64,000 bases of DNA from positions 397,001 through 461,000 of the forward strand of contig NC_080051.1 of NCBI RefSeq assembly GCF_026212465.1, given 5' to 3'. Of the stretch, positions 36,498 to 52,300 are shown piece after piece (the first letter of the stretch is position 1; every line of letters begins with the position of its first letter). The position numbers were made by a program, and so were the translations under genes. This DNA comes from Amaranthus tricolor. Its lineage: Eukaryota; Streptophyta; Magnoliopsida; Caryophyllales; Amaranthaceae. The notes under the pieces are model-generated. The model saw nothing but the letters and a program-made list of their open reading frames with translations, made no database searches and was not told where the DNA came from.

Positions 36498-39400
36498 TCA
36501 ATGACGAATGAACGATGAAGAATGAACAAGGATCAATGAAGAATGAACGATGAAGAATGAACAAGGATTAATGGTCATTGACAAATGAACGATGAAGAAT
36601 GAACAAGGATCAATGATCAATGACGAATGAACGATGAAGAATGAACAAGGATCAATGATCAATGACGAATGAACGATGAAGAATGAACAAGGATCAATGA
36701 TCAATGACGAATGAACGATGAAGAATGAACAAGGATCAATGATCAATGAAGAATGAACGATGAAGAATGAACAAGGAGTAATGGTCAATGACGAATGAAC
36801 GATGAAGAATGAACAAGGATCAATGATCAATGACGAATGAACGATGAAGAATGAACAAGGATCAATGATCAATGAAGAATGAACGATGAAGAATGAACAA
36901 GGATCAATGATCAATGAAGAATGAACGATGAAGAATGAACAAGGAACAATGATCAATGAAGAATGATCGATGAAGAATGAACAAGGATTAATGGTCAATG
37001 AAGAATGAACGATGAAGAATGAACAAGGATCAATGATCAATGAAGAATGAACAAGGATCAATGATCAAAGAAGAATGAACGATGAAGAATGAACAAGGAT
37101 CAATGATCAATGAAGAATGAACGATGAAGAATGAACAAGGAGTAATGGTCAATGACGAATGAACGATGAAGAATGAACAAGGATCAATGATCAATGACGA
37201 ATGAACGATAAAGAATGAACAAGGATCAATGATCAATGAAGAATGAACAAGGATCAATGATCAATGACGAATGAACGATGAAGAATGAACAAGGAGTAAT
37301 GGTCAATGACGAATGAACGATGAAGAATGAACAAGGATCAATAATCAATGAAGAATGAACGATGAAGAATGAACAAGGATCAATGATCAATGAAGAATGA
37401 ACGATGAAGAATGAACAAGGAACAATGATCAATGAAGAATGATCGATGAAGAATGAACAAGGATTAATGGTCAATGAAGAATGAACGATGAAGAATGAAC
37501 AAGGATCAATGGTCAATGAAGAATGAACGATGAAGAATGAACAAGGATCAATGATCAATGAAGAATGAACAAGGATCAATGATCAAAGAAGAATAAACGA
37601 TGAAGAATGAACAAGGATCAATGATCAATGAAGAATGAACGATGAAGAATGAACAAGGAGTAATGGTCAATGACGAATGAACGATGAAGAATGAACAAGG
37701 ATCAATGATCAATGAAGAATGAACGATGAAGAATGAACAAGGAGTAATGGTCAATGACGAATGAACGATGAAGAATGAACAAGGATCAATGATCAATGAC
37801 GAATGAACGATGAAGAATGAACAAGGATCAATGATCAATGAAGAATGAAAAAGGATCAATGATCAATGACGAATGAACGATGAAGAATGAACAAGGATCA
37901 ATGATCAATGAAGAATGAACGATGAAGAATGAACAAGGAGTAATGGTCAATGACGAATGAACGATGAAGAATGAACAAGGATCAATGATCAATGACGAAT
38001 GAACGATGAAGAATGAACAAGCATCAATGATCAATGAAGAATGAACAAGGATCAATGGTCAATGACGAATGAACGATGAAGAATGAACAAGGATCAATGA
38101 TCAATGAAGAATGAACGATGAAGAATGAACAAGGATTAATGGTCAATGACGAATGAACGATGAAGAATGAACAAGGATCTATGATCAATGACGAATGAAC
38201 GATGAAGAATGAACAAGGATCAATGATCAATGACGAATGAACGATGAAGAATGAACAAGGATCAATGATCAATGAAGAATGAACAAGGATCAATGATCAA
38301 AGAAGAATGAACGATGAAGAATGAACAAGGATCAATGATCAATGAAGAATGAACGATGAAGAATGAACAAGGATTAATGGTCAATGACGAATGAACGATG
38401 AAGAATGAACAAGGATCAATGATCAATGAAGAATGAACGATGAAGAATGAACAAGGATTAATGGTCAATGATGAATGAACGATGAAGAATGAACAAGGAT
38501 CAATGATCAATTACGAATGAACGATGAAGAATGAACAAGGATCAATGATCAATGACGAATGAACGATGAAGAATGAACAAGGATCAATAATCAATGAAGA
38601 ATGAACGATGAAGAATGAACAAGGATCAATGATCAATGACGAATGAACGATGAAGAATGAACAAGGATCAATGATCAATGACGAATGAACGATGAAGAAT
38701 GAACAAGGATCAATGATCAATGACGAATGAACGATGAAGAATGAACAAGGATCAATGATCAATGAAGAATGAACGATGAAGAATGAACAAGGAGTAATGG
38801 TCAATGACGAATGAACGATGAAGAATGAACAAGGATCAATGATCAATGACGAATGAACGATGAAGAATGAACAAGGATCAATGATCAATGAAGAATGAAC
38901 GATGAAGAATGAACAAGGATCAATGATCAATGAAGAATGAACGATGAAGAATGAACAAGGAACAATGATCAATGAAGAATGATCGATGAAGAATGAACAA
39001 GGATTAATGGTCAATGAAGAATGAACGATGAAGAATGAACAAGGATCAATGATCAATGAAGAATGAACAAGGATCAATGATCAAAGAAGAATGAACGATG
39101 AAGAATGAACAAGGATCAATGATCAATGAAGAATGAACGATGAAGAATGAACAAGGAGTAATGGTCAATGACGAATGAACGATGAAGAATGAACAAGGAT
39201 CAATGATCAATGACGAATGAACGATAAAGAATGAACAAGGATCAATGATCAATGAAGAATGAACAAGGATCAATGATCAATGACGAATGAACGATGAAGA
39301 ATGAACAAGGAGTAATGGTCAATGACGAATGAACGATGAAGAATGAACAAGGATCAATAATCAATGAAGAATGAACGATGAAGAATGAACAAGGATCAAT

Positions 39401-40526
39401 GATCAATGAAGAATGAACGATGAAGAATGAACAAGGAACAATGATCAATGAAGAATGATCGATGAAGAATGAACAAGGATTAATGGTCAATGAAGAATGA
39501 ACGATGAAGAATGAACAAGGATCAATGGTCAATGAAGAATGAACGATGAAGAATGAACAAGGATCAATGATCAATGAAGAATGAACAAGGATCAATGATC
39601 AAAGAAGAATAAACGATGAAGAATGAACAAGGATCAATGATCAATGAAGAATGAACGATGAAGAATGAACAAGGAGTAATGGTCAATGACGAATGAACGA
39701 TGAAGAATGAACAAGGATCAATGATCAATGAAGAATGAACGATGAAGAATGAACAAGGAGTAATGGTCAATGACGAATGAACGATGAAGAATGAACAAGG
39801 ATCAATGATCAATGACGAATGAACGATGAAGAATGAACAAGGATCAATGATCAATGAAGAATGAAAAAGGATCAATGATCAATGACGAATGAACGATGAA
39901 GAATGAACAAGGATCAATGATCAATGAAGAATGAACGATGAAGAATGAACAAGGAGTAATGGTCAATGACGAATGAACGATGAAGAATGAACAAGGATCA
40001 ATGATCAATGACGAATGAACGATGAAGAATGAACAAGCATCAATGATCAATGAAGAATGAACAAGGATCAATGGTCAATGACGAATGAACGATGAAGAAT
40101 GAACAAGGATCAATGATCAATGAAGAATGAACGATGAAGAATGAACAAGGATTAATGGTCAATGACGAATGAACGATGAAGAATGAACAAGGATCTATGA
40201 TCAATGACGAATGAACGATGAAGAATGAACAAGGATCAATGATCAATGACGAATGAACGATGAAGAATGAACAAGGATCAATGATCAATGAAGAATGAAC
40301 AAGGATCAATGATCAAAGAAGAATGAACGATGAAGAATGAACAAGGATCAATGATCAATGAAGAATGAACGATGAAGAATGAACAAGGATTAATGGTCAA
40401 TGACGAATGAACGATGAAGAATGAACAAGGATCAATGATCAATGAAGAATGAACGATGAAGAATGAACAAGGATTAATGGTCAATGATGAATGAACGATG
40501 AAGAATGAACAAGGATCAATGATCAA
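36498..40526 (+). repeat. Domain B tandem doublet, unit about 2,016 bp
   Basis: Two successive copies (about 36498-38510 and 38511-40526) have the same order of short-unit junctions. Markers such as the GAAAAAG heptamer (near 37848 and 39864) are 2,016 bp (144 x 14) apart. Confidence 0.65.
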
Positions 40527-41719
40527 TTACGAATGAACGATGAAGAATGAACAAGGATCAATGATCAATGACGAATGAACGATGAAGAATGAACAAGGAG
40601 TAATGGTCAATGAAGAATGAACAAGGATCAATGGTCAATGACGAATGAACGATGAAGAATGAACAAGGATCAATGATCAATGACGAATGAACGATGAAGA
40701 ATGAACAAGGATCAATGATCAATGACGAATGAACGATGAAGAATGAACAAGGATCAATGATCAATGAAGAATGAACAAGGATCAATGATCAAAGAAGAAT
40801 GAACGATGAAGAATGAACAAGGATCAATGATCAATGAAGAATGAACGATGAAGAATGAACAAGGATTAATGGTCAATGACGAATAAACGATGAAGAATGA
40901 ACAAGGATCAATGATCAATGAAGAATGAACGATGAAGAATGAACAAGGATTAATGGTCAATGATGAATGAACGATGAAGAAAGAACAAGGATCAATGATC
41001 AATTACGAATGAACGATGAAGAATGAACAAGGATCAATGATCAATGACGAATGAACGATGAAGAATGAACAAGGATCAATGATCAATGAAGAATGAACAA
41101 GGATCAATGATCAAAGAAGAATGAACGATGAAGAATGAACAAGGTTCAATGATCAATGAAGAATGAACGATGAAGAATGAACAAGGATTAATGGTCAATG
41201 ACGAATGAACGATGAAGAATGAACAAGGATCAATGATCAATGAAGAATGAACGATGAAGAATGAACAAGGATTAATGGTCAATGACGAATGAACGATCAA
41301 GAATGAACAAGGATCTATGATCAATGACGAATGAACGATGAAGAATGAACAAGGATCAATGATCAATGACGAATGAACGATGAAGAATGAACAAGGATCA
41401 ATGATCAATGAAGAATGAACAAGGATCAATGATCAAAGAAGAATGAACGATGAAGAATGAACAAGGATCAATGATCAATGAAGAATGAACGATGAAGAAT
41501 GAACAAGGATTAATGGTCAATGACGAATGAACGATGAAGAATGAACAAGGATCAATGATCAATGAAGAATGAACGATGAAGAATGAACAAGGATTAATGG
41601 TCAATGATGAATGAACGATGAAGAAAGAACAAGGATCAATGATCAATTACGAATGAACGATGAAGAATGAACAAGGATCAATGATCAATGACGAATGAAC
41701 GATGAAGAATGAACAAGGA
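40527..41719 (+). repeat. Domain B intermediate segment with a 644-bp local duplication
   Basis: Junction pattern repeats at 644 bp (46 x 14), for example 40754 with 41398 and 41076 with 41720. GAAGAAA followed by TACGAAT appears in both copies. It bridges the 2,016-bp doublet and the next copy of B2. Confidence 0.6.
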
Positions 41720-44700
41720 TCAATGATCAATGAAGAATGAACAAGGATCAATGATCAAAGAAGAATGAACGATGAAGAATGAACAAGGTTCAATGATCAA
41801 TGAAGAATGAACGATGAAGAATGAACAAGGATTAATGGTCAATGACGAATGAACGATGAAGAATGAACAAGGATCAATGATCAATGAAGAATGAACGATG
41901 AAGAATGAACAAGGATTAATGGTCAATGACGAATGAACGATGAAGAATGAACAAGGATCAATGATCAATGACGAATGAACGATGAAGAATGAACAAGGGT
42001 CAATGATCAATGAAGAATGAACAAGGATCATTGATCAAAGAAGAATGAACGATGAAGAATGAACAAGGATCAATGATCAATGAAGAATGAACGATGAAGA
42101 ATGAACAAGGAGTAATGGTCAATGACGAATGAACGATGAAGAATGAACAAGGATCAATGATCAATGACGAATGAACGATGAAGAATGAACAAGGATCAAT
42201 GATCAATGTAGAATGAACAAGGATCAATGATCAACGACGAATGAACGATGAAGAATGAACAAGGAGTAATGGTCAATGAAGAATGAACAAGGATCAATGG
42301 TCAATGACGAATGAACGATGAAGAATGAACAAGGATCAATGATCAATGACGAATGAACGATGAAGAATGAACAAGGATCAATGATCAATGACGAATGAAC
42401 GATGAAGAATGAACAAGGATCAATGATCAATGAAGAATGAACAAGGATCAATGATCAAAGAAGAATGAACGATGAAGAATGAACAAGGATCAATGATCAA
42501 TGAAGAATGAACGATGAAGAATGAACAAGGAGTAATGGTCAATGACGAATAAACGATGAAGAATGAACAAGGATCAATGATCAATGACGAATGAACGATG
42601 AAGAATGAACAAGGATCAATGATCAATGAAAAATGAACAAGGATCAATGATCAATGACGAATGAACGATGAAGAATGAACAAGCATTAATGATCAATGAA
42701 GAATGAACAAGGATCAATGGTCAATGACGAATGAACGATGAAGAATGAACAAGGATCAATGATCAATGAAGAATGAACGATGAAGAATGAACAAGGATTA
42801 ATGGTCAATGACGAATGAACGATGAAGAATGAACAAGGATCTATGATCAATGACGAATGAACGATGAAGAATGAACAAGGATCAATGATCAATGACGAAT
42901 GAACGATGAAGAATGAACAAGGATCAATGATCAATGAAGAATGAACAAGGATCAATGATCAAAGAAGAATGAACGATGAAGAATGAACAAGGATCAATGA
43001 TCAATGAAGAATGAACGATGAAGAATGAACAAGGATTAATGGTCAATGACGAATGAACGATGAAGAATGAACAAGGATCAATGATCAATGAAGAATGAAC
43101 GATGAAGAATGAACAAGGATTAATGGTCAATGATGAATGAACGATGAAGAATGAACAAGGATCAATGATCAATTACGAATGAACGATGAAGAATGAACAA
43201 GGATCAATGATCAATGACGAATGAACGATGAAGAATGAACAAGGATCAATGATCAATGAAGAATGAACAAGGATCAATGATCAAAGAAGAATGAACGATG
43301 AAGAATGAACAAGGTTCAATGATCAATGAAGAATGAACGATGAAGAATGAACAAGGAACAATGATCAATGAAGAATGAACAAGGATTAATGGTCAATATA
43401 GAATGAACGATGAAGAATGAACAAGGATCAATGGTCAATGAAGAATGAACAATGAAGAATGAACAAGGATCAATGATCAATGAAGAATGAACAAGGATCA
43501 ATGATCAAAGAAGAATGAACGATGAAGAATGAACAAGGATCAATGATCAATGAAGAATGAACGATGAAGAATGAACAAGAAGTAATGGTCAATGACGACA
43601 GAACGATGAAGAATGAACAAGGATCAATGATCAATGACGAATGAACGATGAAGAATGAACAAGGATCAATGATCAATGAAGAATGAACGATGAAGAATGA
43701 ACAAGGACCAATGATCAATGACGAATGAACGATGAAGAATGAACAAGGATCAATGATCAATGAAGAATGAACAAGGATCAATGATCAAAGAAGAATGAAC
43801 GATGAAGAATGAACAAGGTTCAATGATTAATGAAGAATGAACGATGAAGAATGAACAAGGATTAATGGTCAATGACGAATGAACGATGAAGAATGAACAA
43901 GGATCAATGATCAATGAAGAATGAACGATGACGAATGAACAAGGATCAATGATAAATGAAAAATGAACGATGAAGAATGAATAAGGATCAATGATCAATG
44001 ACGAATGAACGATGAAGAATGAACAAGGATCAATGATCAATGAAGAATGAATGATGAAGAATGAACAAGGAGTAATGGTCAATGACGAATGAACGATGAA
44101 GAATGAACAAGGATCAATGATCAATGATGAATGAACGATGAAGAATGAACAAGGATCAATGATCAATGAAGAATGAACGATGAAGAATGAACAAGGATCA
44201 ATGATAAATGAAAAATGAACGATGAAGAATGAATAAGGATCAATGATCAATGAAGAATGAACGATGAAGAATGAACAAGGATCAATGATCAATGAAGAAT
44301 GAACGATGAAGAATGAACAAGGAACAATGATCAATGAAGAATGATCGATGAAGAATGAACAAGGATTAATGGTCAATGAAGAATGAACGATGAAGAATGA
44401 ACAAGGATCAATGGTCAATGAAGAATGAACGATGAAGAATGAACAAGGATCAATGATCAATGAAGAATGAACAAGGATCAATGATCAAAGAAGAATGAAC
44501 GATGAAGAATGAACAAGGATCAATGATCAATGAAGAATGAACGATGAAGAATGAACAAGGAGTAATGGTCAATGACGAATGAACGATGAAGAATGAACAA
44601 GGATCAATGATCAATGACGAATGAACGATGAAGAATGAACAAGGATCAATGATCAATGACGAATGAACGATGAAGAATGAACAAGGAGTAATGGTCAATG

Positions 44701-44904
44701 ACGAATGAACGATGAAGAATGAGCAAGGATCAATGATCCATGAAGAATGAACGATGAAGAATGAACAAGGAGTAATGGTCAATGACGAATGAACGATGAA
44801 GAATGAACAAGGATCAATGATCAATGACGAATGAACGATGAAGAATGAACAAGGATCAATGATCAATGAAGAATGAACAAGGATCAATGAACAAGGATTA
44901 ATGG
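41720..44904 (+). repeat. Domain B block B3, copy of B2
   Basis: Follows 33313-36497 at an offset of 8,407 bp, with markers GATCAAC (C at 42235), ATAGAAT (near 43395) and GACGACA (43594), and ends in the same 7-bp phase slip near 44880. Confidence 0.7.
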
Positions 44905-47900
44905 TCAATGACGAATGAACGATGAAGAATGAACAAGGATCAATGAAGAATGAACGATGAAGAATGAACAAGGATTAATGGTCATTGACAAATGAACGAT
45001 GAAGAATGAACAAGGATCAATGATCAATGACGAATGAACGATGAAGAATGAACAAGGATCAATGATCAATGACGAATCAACGATGAAGAATGAACAAGGA
45101 TCAATGATCAATGACGAATGAACGATGAAGAATGAACAAGGATCAATGATCAATGAAGAATGAACGATGAAGAATGAACAAGGAGTAATGGTCAATGACG
45201 AATGAACGATGAAGAATGAACAAGGATCAATGATCAATGACGAATGAACGATGAAGAATGAACAAGGATCAATGATCAATGAAGAATGAACGATGAAGAA
45301 TGAACAAGGATCAATGATCAATGAAGAATGAACGATGAAGAATGAACAAGGAACAATGATCAATGAAGAATGATCGATGAAGAATGAACAAGGATTAATG
45401 GTCAATGAAGAATGAACGATGAAGAATGAACAAGGATCAATGATCAATGAAGAATGAACAAGGATCAATGATCAAAGAAGAATGAACGATGAAGAATGAA
45501 CAAGGATCAATGATCAATGAAGAATGAACGATGAAGAATGAACAAGGAGTAATGGTCAATGACGAATGAACGATGAAGAATGAACAAGGATCAATGATCA
45601 ATGACGAATGAACGATAAAGAATGAACAAGGATCAATGATCAATGAAGAATGAACAAGGATCAATGATCAATGACGAATGAACGATGAAGAATGAACAAG
45701 GAGTAATGGTCAATGACGAATGAACAAGGATCAATGATCAATGAAGAATGAACGATGAAGAATGAACAAGGATCAATGATCAATGAAGAATGAACGATGA
45801 AGAATGAACAAGGAACAATGATCAATGAAGAATGATCGATGAAGAATGAACAAGGATTAATGGTCAATGAAGAATGAACGATGAAGAATGAACAAGGATC
45901 AATGGTCAATGAAGAATGAACGATGAAGAATGAACAAGGATCAATGATCAATGAAGAATGAACAAGGATCAATGATCAAAGAAGAATAAACGATGAAGAA
46001 TGAACAAGGATCAATGATCAATGAAGAATGAACGATGAAGAATGAACAAGGAGTAATGGTCAATGACGAATGAACGATGAAGAATGAACAAGGATCAATG
46101 ATCAATGAAGAATGAACGATGAAGAATGAACAAGGAGTAATGGTCAATGACGAATGAACGATGAAGAATGAACAAGGATCAATGATCAATGACGAATGAA
46201 CGATGAAGAATGAACAAGGATCAATGATCAATGAAGAATGAAAAAGGATCAATGATCAATGACGAATGAACGATGAAGAATGAACAAGGATCAATGATCA
46301 ATGAAGAATGAACGATGAAGAATGAACAAGGAGTAATGGTCAATGACGAATGAACGATGAAGAATGAACAAGGATCAATGATCAATGACGAATGAACGAT
46401 GAAGAATGAACAAGCATCAATGATCAATGAAGAATGAACAAGGATCAATGGTCAATGACGAATGAACGATGAAGAATGAACAAGGATCAATGATCAATGA
46501 AGAATGAACGATGAAGAATGAACAAGGATTAATGGTCAATGACGAATGAACGATGAAGAATGAACAAGGATCTATGATCAATGACGAATGAACGATGAAG
46601 AATGAACAAGGATCAATGATCAATGACGAATGAACGATGAAGAATGAACAAGGATCAATGATCAATGAAGAATGAACAAGGATCAATGATCAAAGAAGAA
46701 TGAACGATGAAGAATGAACAAGGATCAATGATCAATGAAGAATGAACGATGAAGAATGAACAAGGATTAATGGTCAATGACGAATGAACGATGAAGAATG
46801 AACAAGGATCAATGATCAATGAAGAATGAACGATGAAGAATGAACAAGGATTAATGGTCAATGATGAATGAACGATGAAGAATGAACAAGGATCAATGAT
46901 CAATTACGAATGAACGATGAAGAATGAACAAGGATCAATGAAGAATGAACGATGAAGAATGAACAAGGATTAATGGTCATTGACAAATGAACGATGAAGA
47001 ATGAACAAGGATCAATGATCAATGACGAATGAACGATGAAGAATGAACAAGGATCAATGATCAATGACGAATCAACGATGAAGAATGAACAAGGATCAAT
47101 GATCAATGACGAATGAACGATGAAGAATGAACAAGGATCAATGATCAATGAAGAATGAACGATGAAGAATGAACAAGGAGTAATGGTCAATGACGAATGA
47201 ACGATGAAGAATGAACAAGGATCAATGATCAATGACGAATGAACGATGAAGAATGAACAAGGATCAATGATCAATGAAGAATGAACGATGAAGAATGAAC
47301 AAGGATCAATGATCAATGAAGAATGAACGATGAAGAATGAACAAGGAACAATGATCAATGAAGAATGATCGATGAAGAATGAACAAGGATTAATGGTCAA
47401 TGAAGAATGAACGATGAAGAATGAACAAGGATCAATGATCAATGAAGAATGAACAAGGATCAATGATCAAAGAAGAATGAACGATGAAGAATGAACAAGG
47501 ATCAATGATCAATGAAGAATGAACGATGAAGAATGAACAAGGAGTAATGGTCAATGACGAATGAACGATGAAGAATGAACAAGGATCAATGATCAATGAC
47601 GAATGAACGATAAAGAATGAACAAGGATCAATGATCAATGAAGAATGAACAAGGATCAATGATCAATGACGAATGAACGATGAAGAATGAACAAGGAGTA
47701 ATGGTCAATGACGAATGAACAAGGATCAATGATCAATGAAGAATGAACGATGAAGAATGAACAAGGATCAATGATCAATGAAGAATGAACGATGAAGAAT
47801 GAACAAGGAACAATGATCAATGAAGAATGATCGATGAAGAATGAACAAGGATTAATGGTCAATGAAGAATGAACGATGAAGAATGAACAAGGATCAATGG

Positions 47901-48898
47901 TCAATGAAGAATGAACGATGAAGAATGAACAAGGATCAATGATCAATGAAGAATGAACAAGGATCAATGATCAAAGAAGAATAAACGATGAAGAATGAAC
48001 AAGGATCAATGATCAATGAAGAATGAACGATGAAGAATGAACAAGGAGTAATGGTCAATGACGAATGAACGATGAAGAATGAACAAGGATCAATGATCAA
48101 TGAAGAATGAACGATGAAGAATGAACAAGGAGTAATGGTCAATGACGAATGAACGATGAAGAATGAACAAGGATCAATGATCAATGACGAATGAACGATG
48201 AAGAATGAACAAGGATCAATGATCAATGAAGAATGAAAAAGGATCAATGATCAATGACGAATGAACGATGAAGAATGAACAAGGATCAATGATCAATGAA
48301 GAATGAACGATGAAGAATGAACAAGGAGTAATGGTCAATGACGAATGAACGATGAAGAATGAACAAGGATCAATGATCAATGACGAATGAACGATGAAGA
48401 ATGAACAAGCATCAATGATCAATGAAGAATGAACAAGGATCAATGGTCAATGACGAATGAACGATGAAGAATGAACAAGGATCAATGATCAATGAAGAAT
48501 GAACGATGAAGAATGAACAAGGATTAATGGTCAATGACGAATGAACGATGAAGAATGAACAAGGATCTATGATCAATGACGAATGAACGATGAAGAATGA
48601 ACAAGGATCAATGATCAATGACGAATGAACGATGAAGAATGAACAAGGATCAATGATCAATGAAGAATGAACAAGGATCAATGATCAAAGAAGAATGAAC
48701 GATGAAGAATGAACAAGGATCAATGATCAATGAAGAATGAACGATGAAGAATGAACAAGGATTAATGGTCAATGACGAATGAACGATGAAGAATGAACAA
48801 GGATCAATGATCAATGAAGAATGAACGATGAAGAATGAACAAGGATTAATGGTCAATGATGAATGAACGATGAAGAATGAACAAGGATCAATGATCAA
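44905..48898 (+). repeat. Domain B tandem doublet, unit about 1,995 bp
   Basis: Two copies (about 44905-46899 and 46900-48898) related to the 2,016-bp doublet. A private GACGAATCAACG variant at 45071 and 47066 is 1,995 bp (285 x 7) apart. It occurs nowhere else I noticed, so the duplication postdates that mutation. Confidence 0.65.
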
Positions 48899-49321
48899 TT
48901 ACGAATGAACGATGAAGAATGAACAAGGATCAATGATCAATGACGAATGAACGATGAAGAATGAACAAGGAGTAATGGTCAATGAAGAATGAACAAGGAT
49001 CAATGGTCAATGACGAATGAACGATGAAGAATGAACAAGGATCAATGATCAATGACGAATGAACGATGAAGAATGAACAAGGATCAATGATCAATGACGA
49101 ATGAACGATGAAGAATGAACAAGGATCAATGATCAATGAAGAATGAACAAGGATCAATGATCAAAGAAGAATGAACGATGAAGAATGAACAAGGATCAAT
49201 GATCAATGAAGAATGAACGATGAAGAATGAACAAGGAGTAATGGTCAATGACGAATAAACGATGAAGAATGAACAAGGATCAATGATCAATGACGAATGA
49301 ACGATGAAGAATGAACAAGGA
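48899..49321 (+). repeat. Domain B short linker segment
   Basis: Ordinary 42-bp monomers with two short-unit junctions, resembling 40527-40950. No distinctive structure beyond the satellite. Confidence 0.6.
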
Positions 49322-52300
49322 TCAATGATCAATGAAAAATGAACAAGGATCAATGATCAATGACGAATGAACGATGAAGAATGAACAAGGTTCAATGATC
49401 AATGAAGAATGAACGATGAAGAATGAACAAGGATTAATGGTCAATGACGAATGAACGATGAAGAATGAACAAGGTTCAATGATCAATGAAGAATGAACGA
49501 TGAAGAATGAACAAGGATTAATGGTCAATGACGAATGAACGATGAAGAATGAACAAGGATCAATGATCAATGAAGAATGAACGATGAAGAATGAACAAGG
49601 ATTAATGGTCAATGACGAATGAACGATGAAGAATGAACAAGGATCAATGATCAATGACGAATGAACGATGAAGAATGAACAAGGGTCAATGATCAATGAA
49701 GAATGAACAAGGATCATTGATCAAAGAAGAATGAACGATGAAGAATGAACAAGGATCAATGATCAATGAAGAATGAACGATGAAGAATGAACAAGGAGTA
49801 ATGGTCAATGACGAATGAACGATGAAGAATGAACAAGGATCAATGATCAATGACGAATGAACGATGAAGAATGAACAAGGATCAATGATCAATGTAGAAT
49901 GAACAAGGATCAATGATCAACGACGAATGAACGATGAAGAATGAACAAGGAGTAATGGTCAATGAAGAATGAACAAGGATCAATGGTCAATGACGAATGA
50001 ACGATGAAGAATGAACAAGGATCAATGATCAATGACGAATGAACGATGAAGAATGAACAAGGATCAATGATCAATGACGAATGAACGATGAAGAATGAAC
50101 AAGGATCAATGATCAATGAAGAATGAACAAGGATCAATGATCAAAGAAGAATGAACGATGAAGAATGAACAAGGATCAATGATCAATGAAGAATGAACGA
50201 TGAAGAATGAACAAGGAGTAATGGTCAATGACGAATAAACGATGAAGAATGAACAAGGATCAATGATCAATGACGAATGAACGATGAAGAATGAACAAGG
50301 ATCAATGATCAATGAAAAATGAACAAGGATCAATGATCAATGACGAATGAACGATGAAGAATGAACAAGCATCAATGATCAATGAAGAATGAACAAGGAT
50401 CAATGGTCAATGACGAATGAACGATGAAGAATGAACAAGGATCAATGATCAATGAAGAATGAACGATGAAGAATGAACAAGGATTAATGGTCAATGACGA
50501 ATGAACGATGAAGAATGAACAAGGATCTATGATCAATGACGAATGAACGATGAAGAATGAACAAGGATCAATGATCAATGACGAATGAACGATGAAGAAT
50601 GAACAAGGATCAATGATCAATGAAGAATGAACAAGGATCAATGATCAAAGAAGAATGAACGATGAAGAATGAACAAGGATCAATGATCAATGAAGAATGA
50701 ACGATGAAGAATGAACAAGGATTAATGGTCAATGACGAATGAACGATGAAGAATGAACAAGGATCAATGATCAATGAAGAATGAACGATGAAGAATGAAC
50801 AAGGATTAATGGTCAATGTTGAATGAACGATGAAGAATGAACAAGGATCAATGATCAATGAAGAATGAACAAGGATCAATGATCAATGACGAATGAACGA
50901 TGAAGAATGAACAAGGAGTAATGGTCAATGAAGAATGAACAAGGATCAATGGTCAATGACGAATGAACGATGAAGAATGAACAAGGATCAATGATCAATG
51001 ACGAATGAACGATGAAGAATGAACAAGGATCAATGATCAATGAAAAATGAACAAGGATCAATGATCAATGACGAATGAACGATGAAGAATGAACAAGGTT
51101 CAATGATCAATGAAGAATGAACGATGAAGAATGAACAAGGATTAATGGTCAATGACGAATGAACGATGAAGAATGAACAAGGTTCAATGATCAATGAAGA
51201 ATGAACGATGAAGAATGAACAAGGATTAATGGTCAATGACGAATGAACGATGAAGAATGAACAAGGATCAATGATCAATGAAGAATGAACGATGAAGAAT
51301 GAACAAGGATTAATGGTCAATGACGAATGAACGATGAAGAATGAACAAGGATCAATGATCAATGACGAATGAACGATGAAGAATGAACAAGGGTCAATGA
51401 TCAATGAAGAATGAACAAGGATCATTGATCAAAGAAGAATGAACGATGAAGAATGAACAAGGATCAATGATCAATGAAGAATGAACGATGAAGAATGAAC
51501 AAGGAGTAATGGTCAATGACGAATGAACGATGAAGAATGAACAAGGATCAATGATCAATGACGAATGAACGATGAAGAATGAACAAGGATCAATGATCAA
51601 TGTAGAATGAACAAGGATCAATGATCAACGACGAATGAACGATGAAGAATGAACAAGGAGTAATGGTCAATGAAGAATGAACAAGGATCAATGGTCAATG
51701 ACGAATGAACGATGAAGAATGAACAAGGATCAATGATCAATGACGAATGAACGATGAAGAATGAACAAGGATCAATGATCAATGACGAATGAACGATGAA
51801 GAATGAACAAGGATCAATGATCAATGAAGAATGAACAAGGATCAATGATCAAAGAAGAATGAACGATGAAGAATGAACAAGGATCAATGATCAATGAAGA
51901 ATGAACGATGAAGAATGAACAAGGAGTAATGGTCAATGACGAATAAACGATGAAGAATGAACAAGGATCAATGATCAATGACGAATGAACGATGAAGAAT
52001 GAACAAGGATCAATGATCAATGAAAAATGAACAAGGATCAATGATCAATGACGAATGAACGATGAAGAATGAACAAGCATCAATGATCAATGAAGAATGA
52101 ACAAGGATCAATGGTCAATGACGAATGAACGATGAAGAATGAACAAGGATCAATGATCAATGAAGAATGAACGATGAAGAATGAACAAGGATTAATGGTC
52201 AATGACGAATGAACGATGAAGAATGAACAAGGATCTATGATCAATGACGAATGAACGATGAAGAATGAACAAGGATCAATGATCAATGACGAATGAACGA

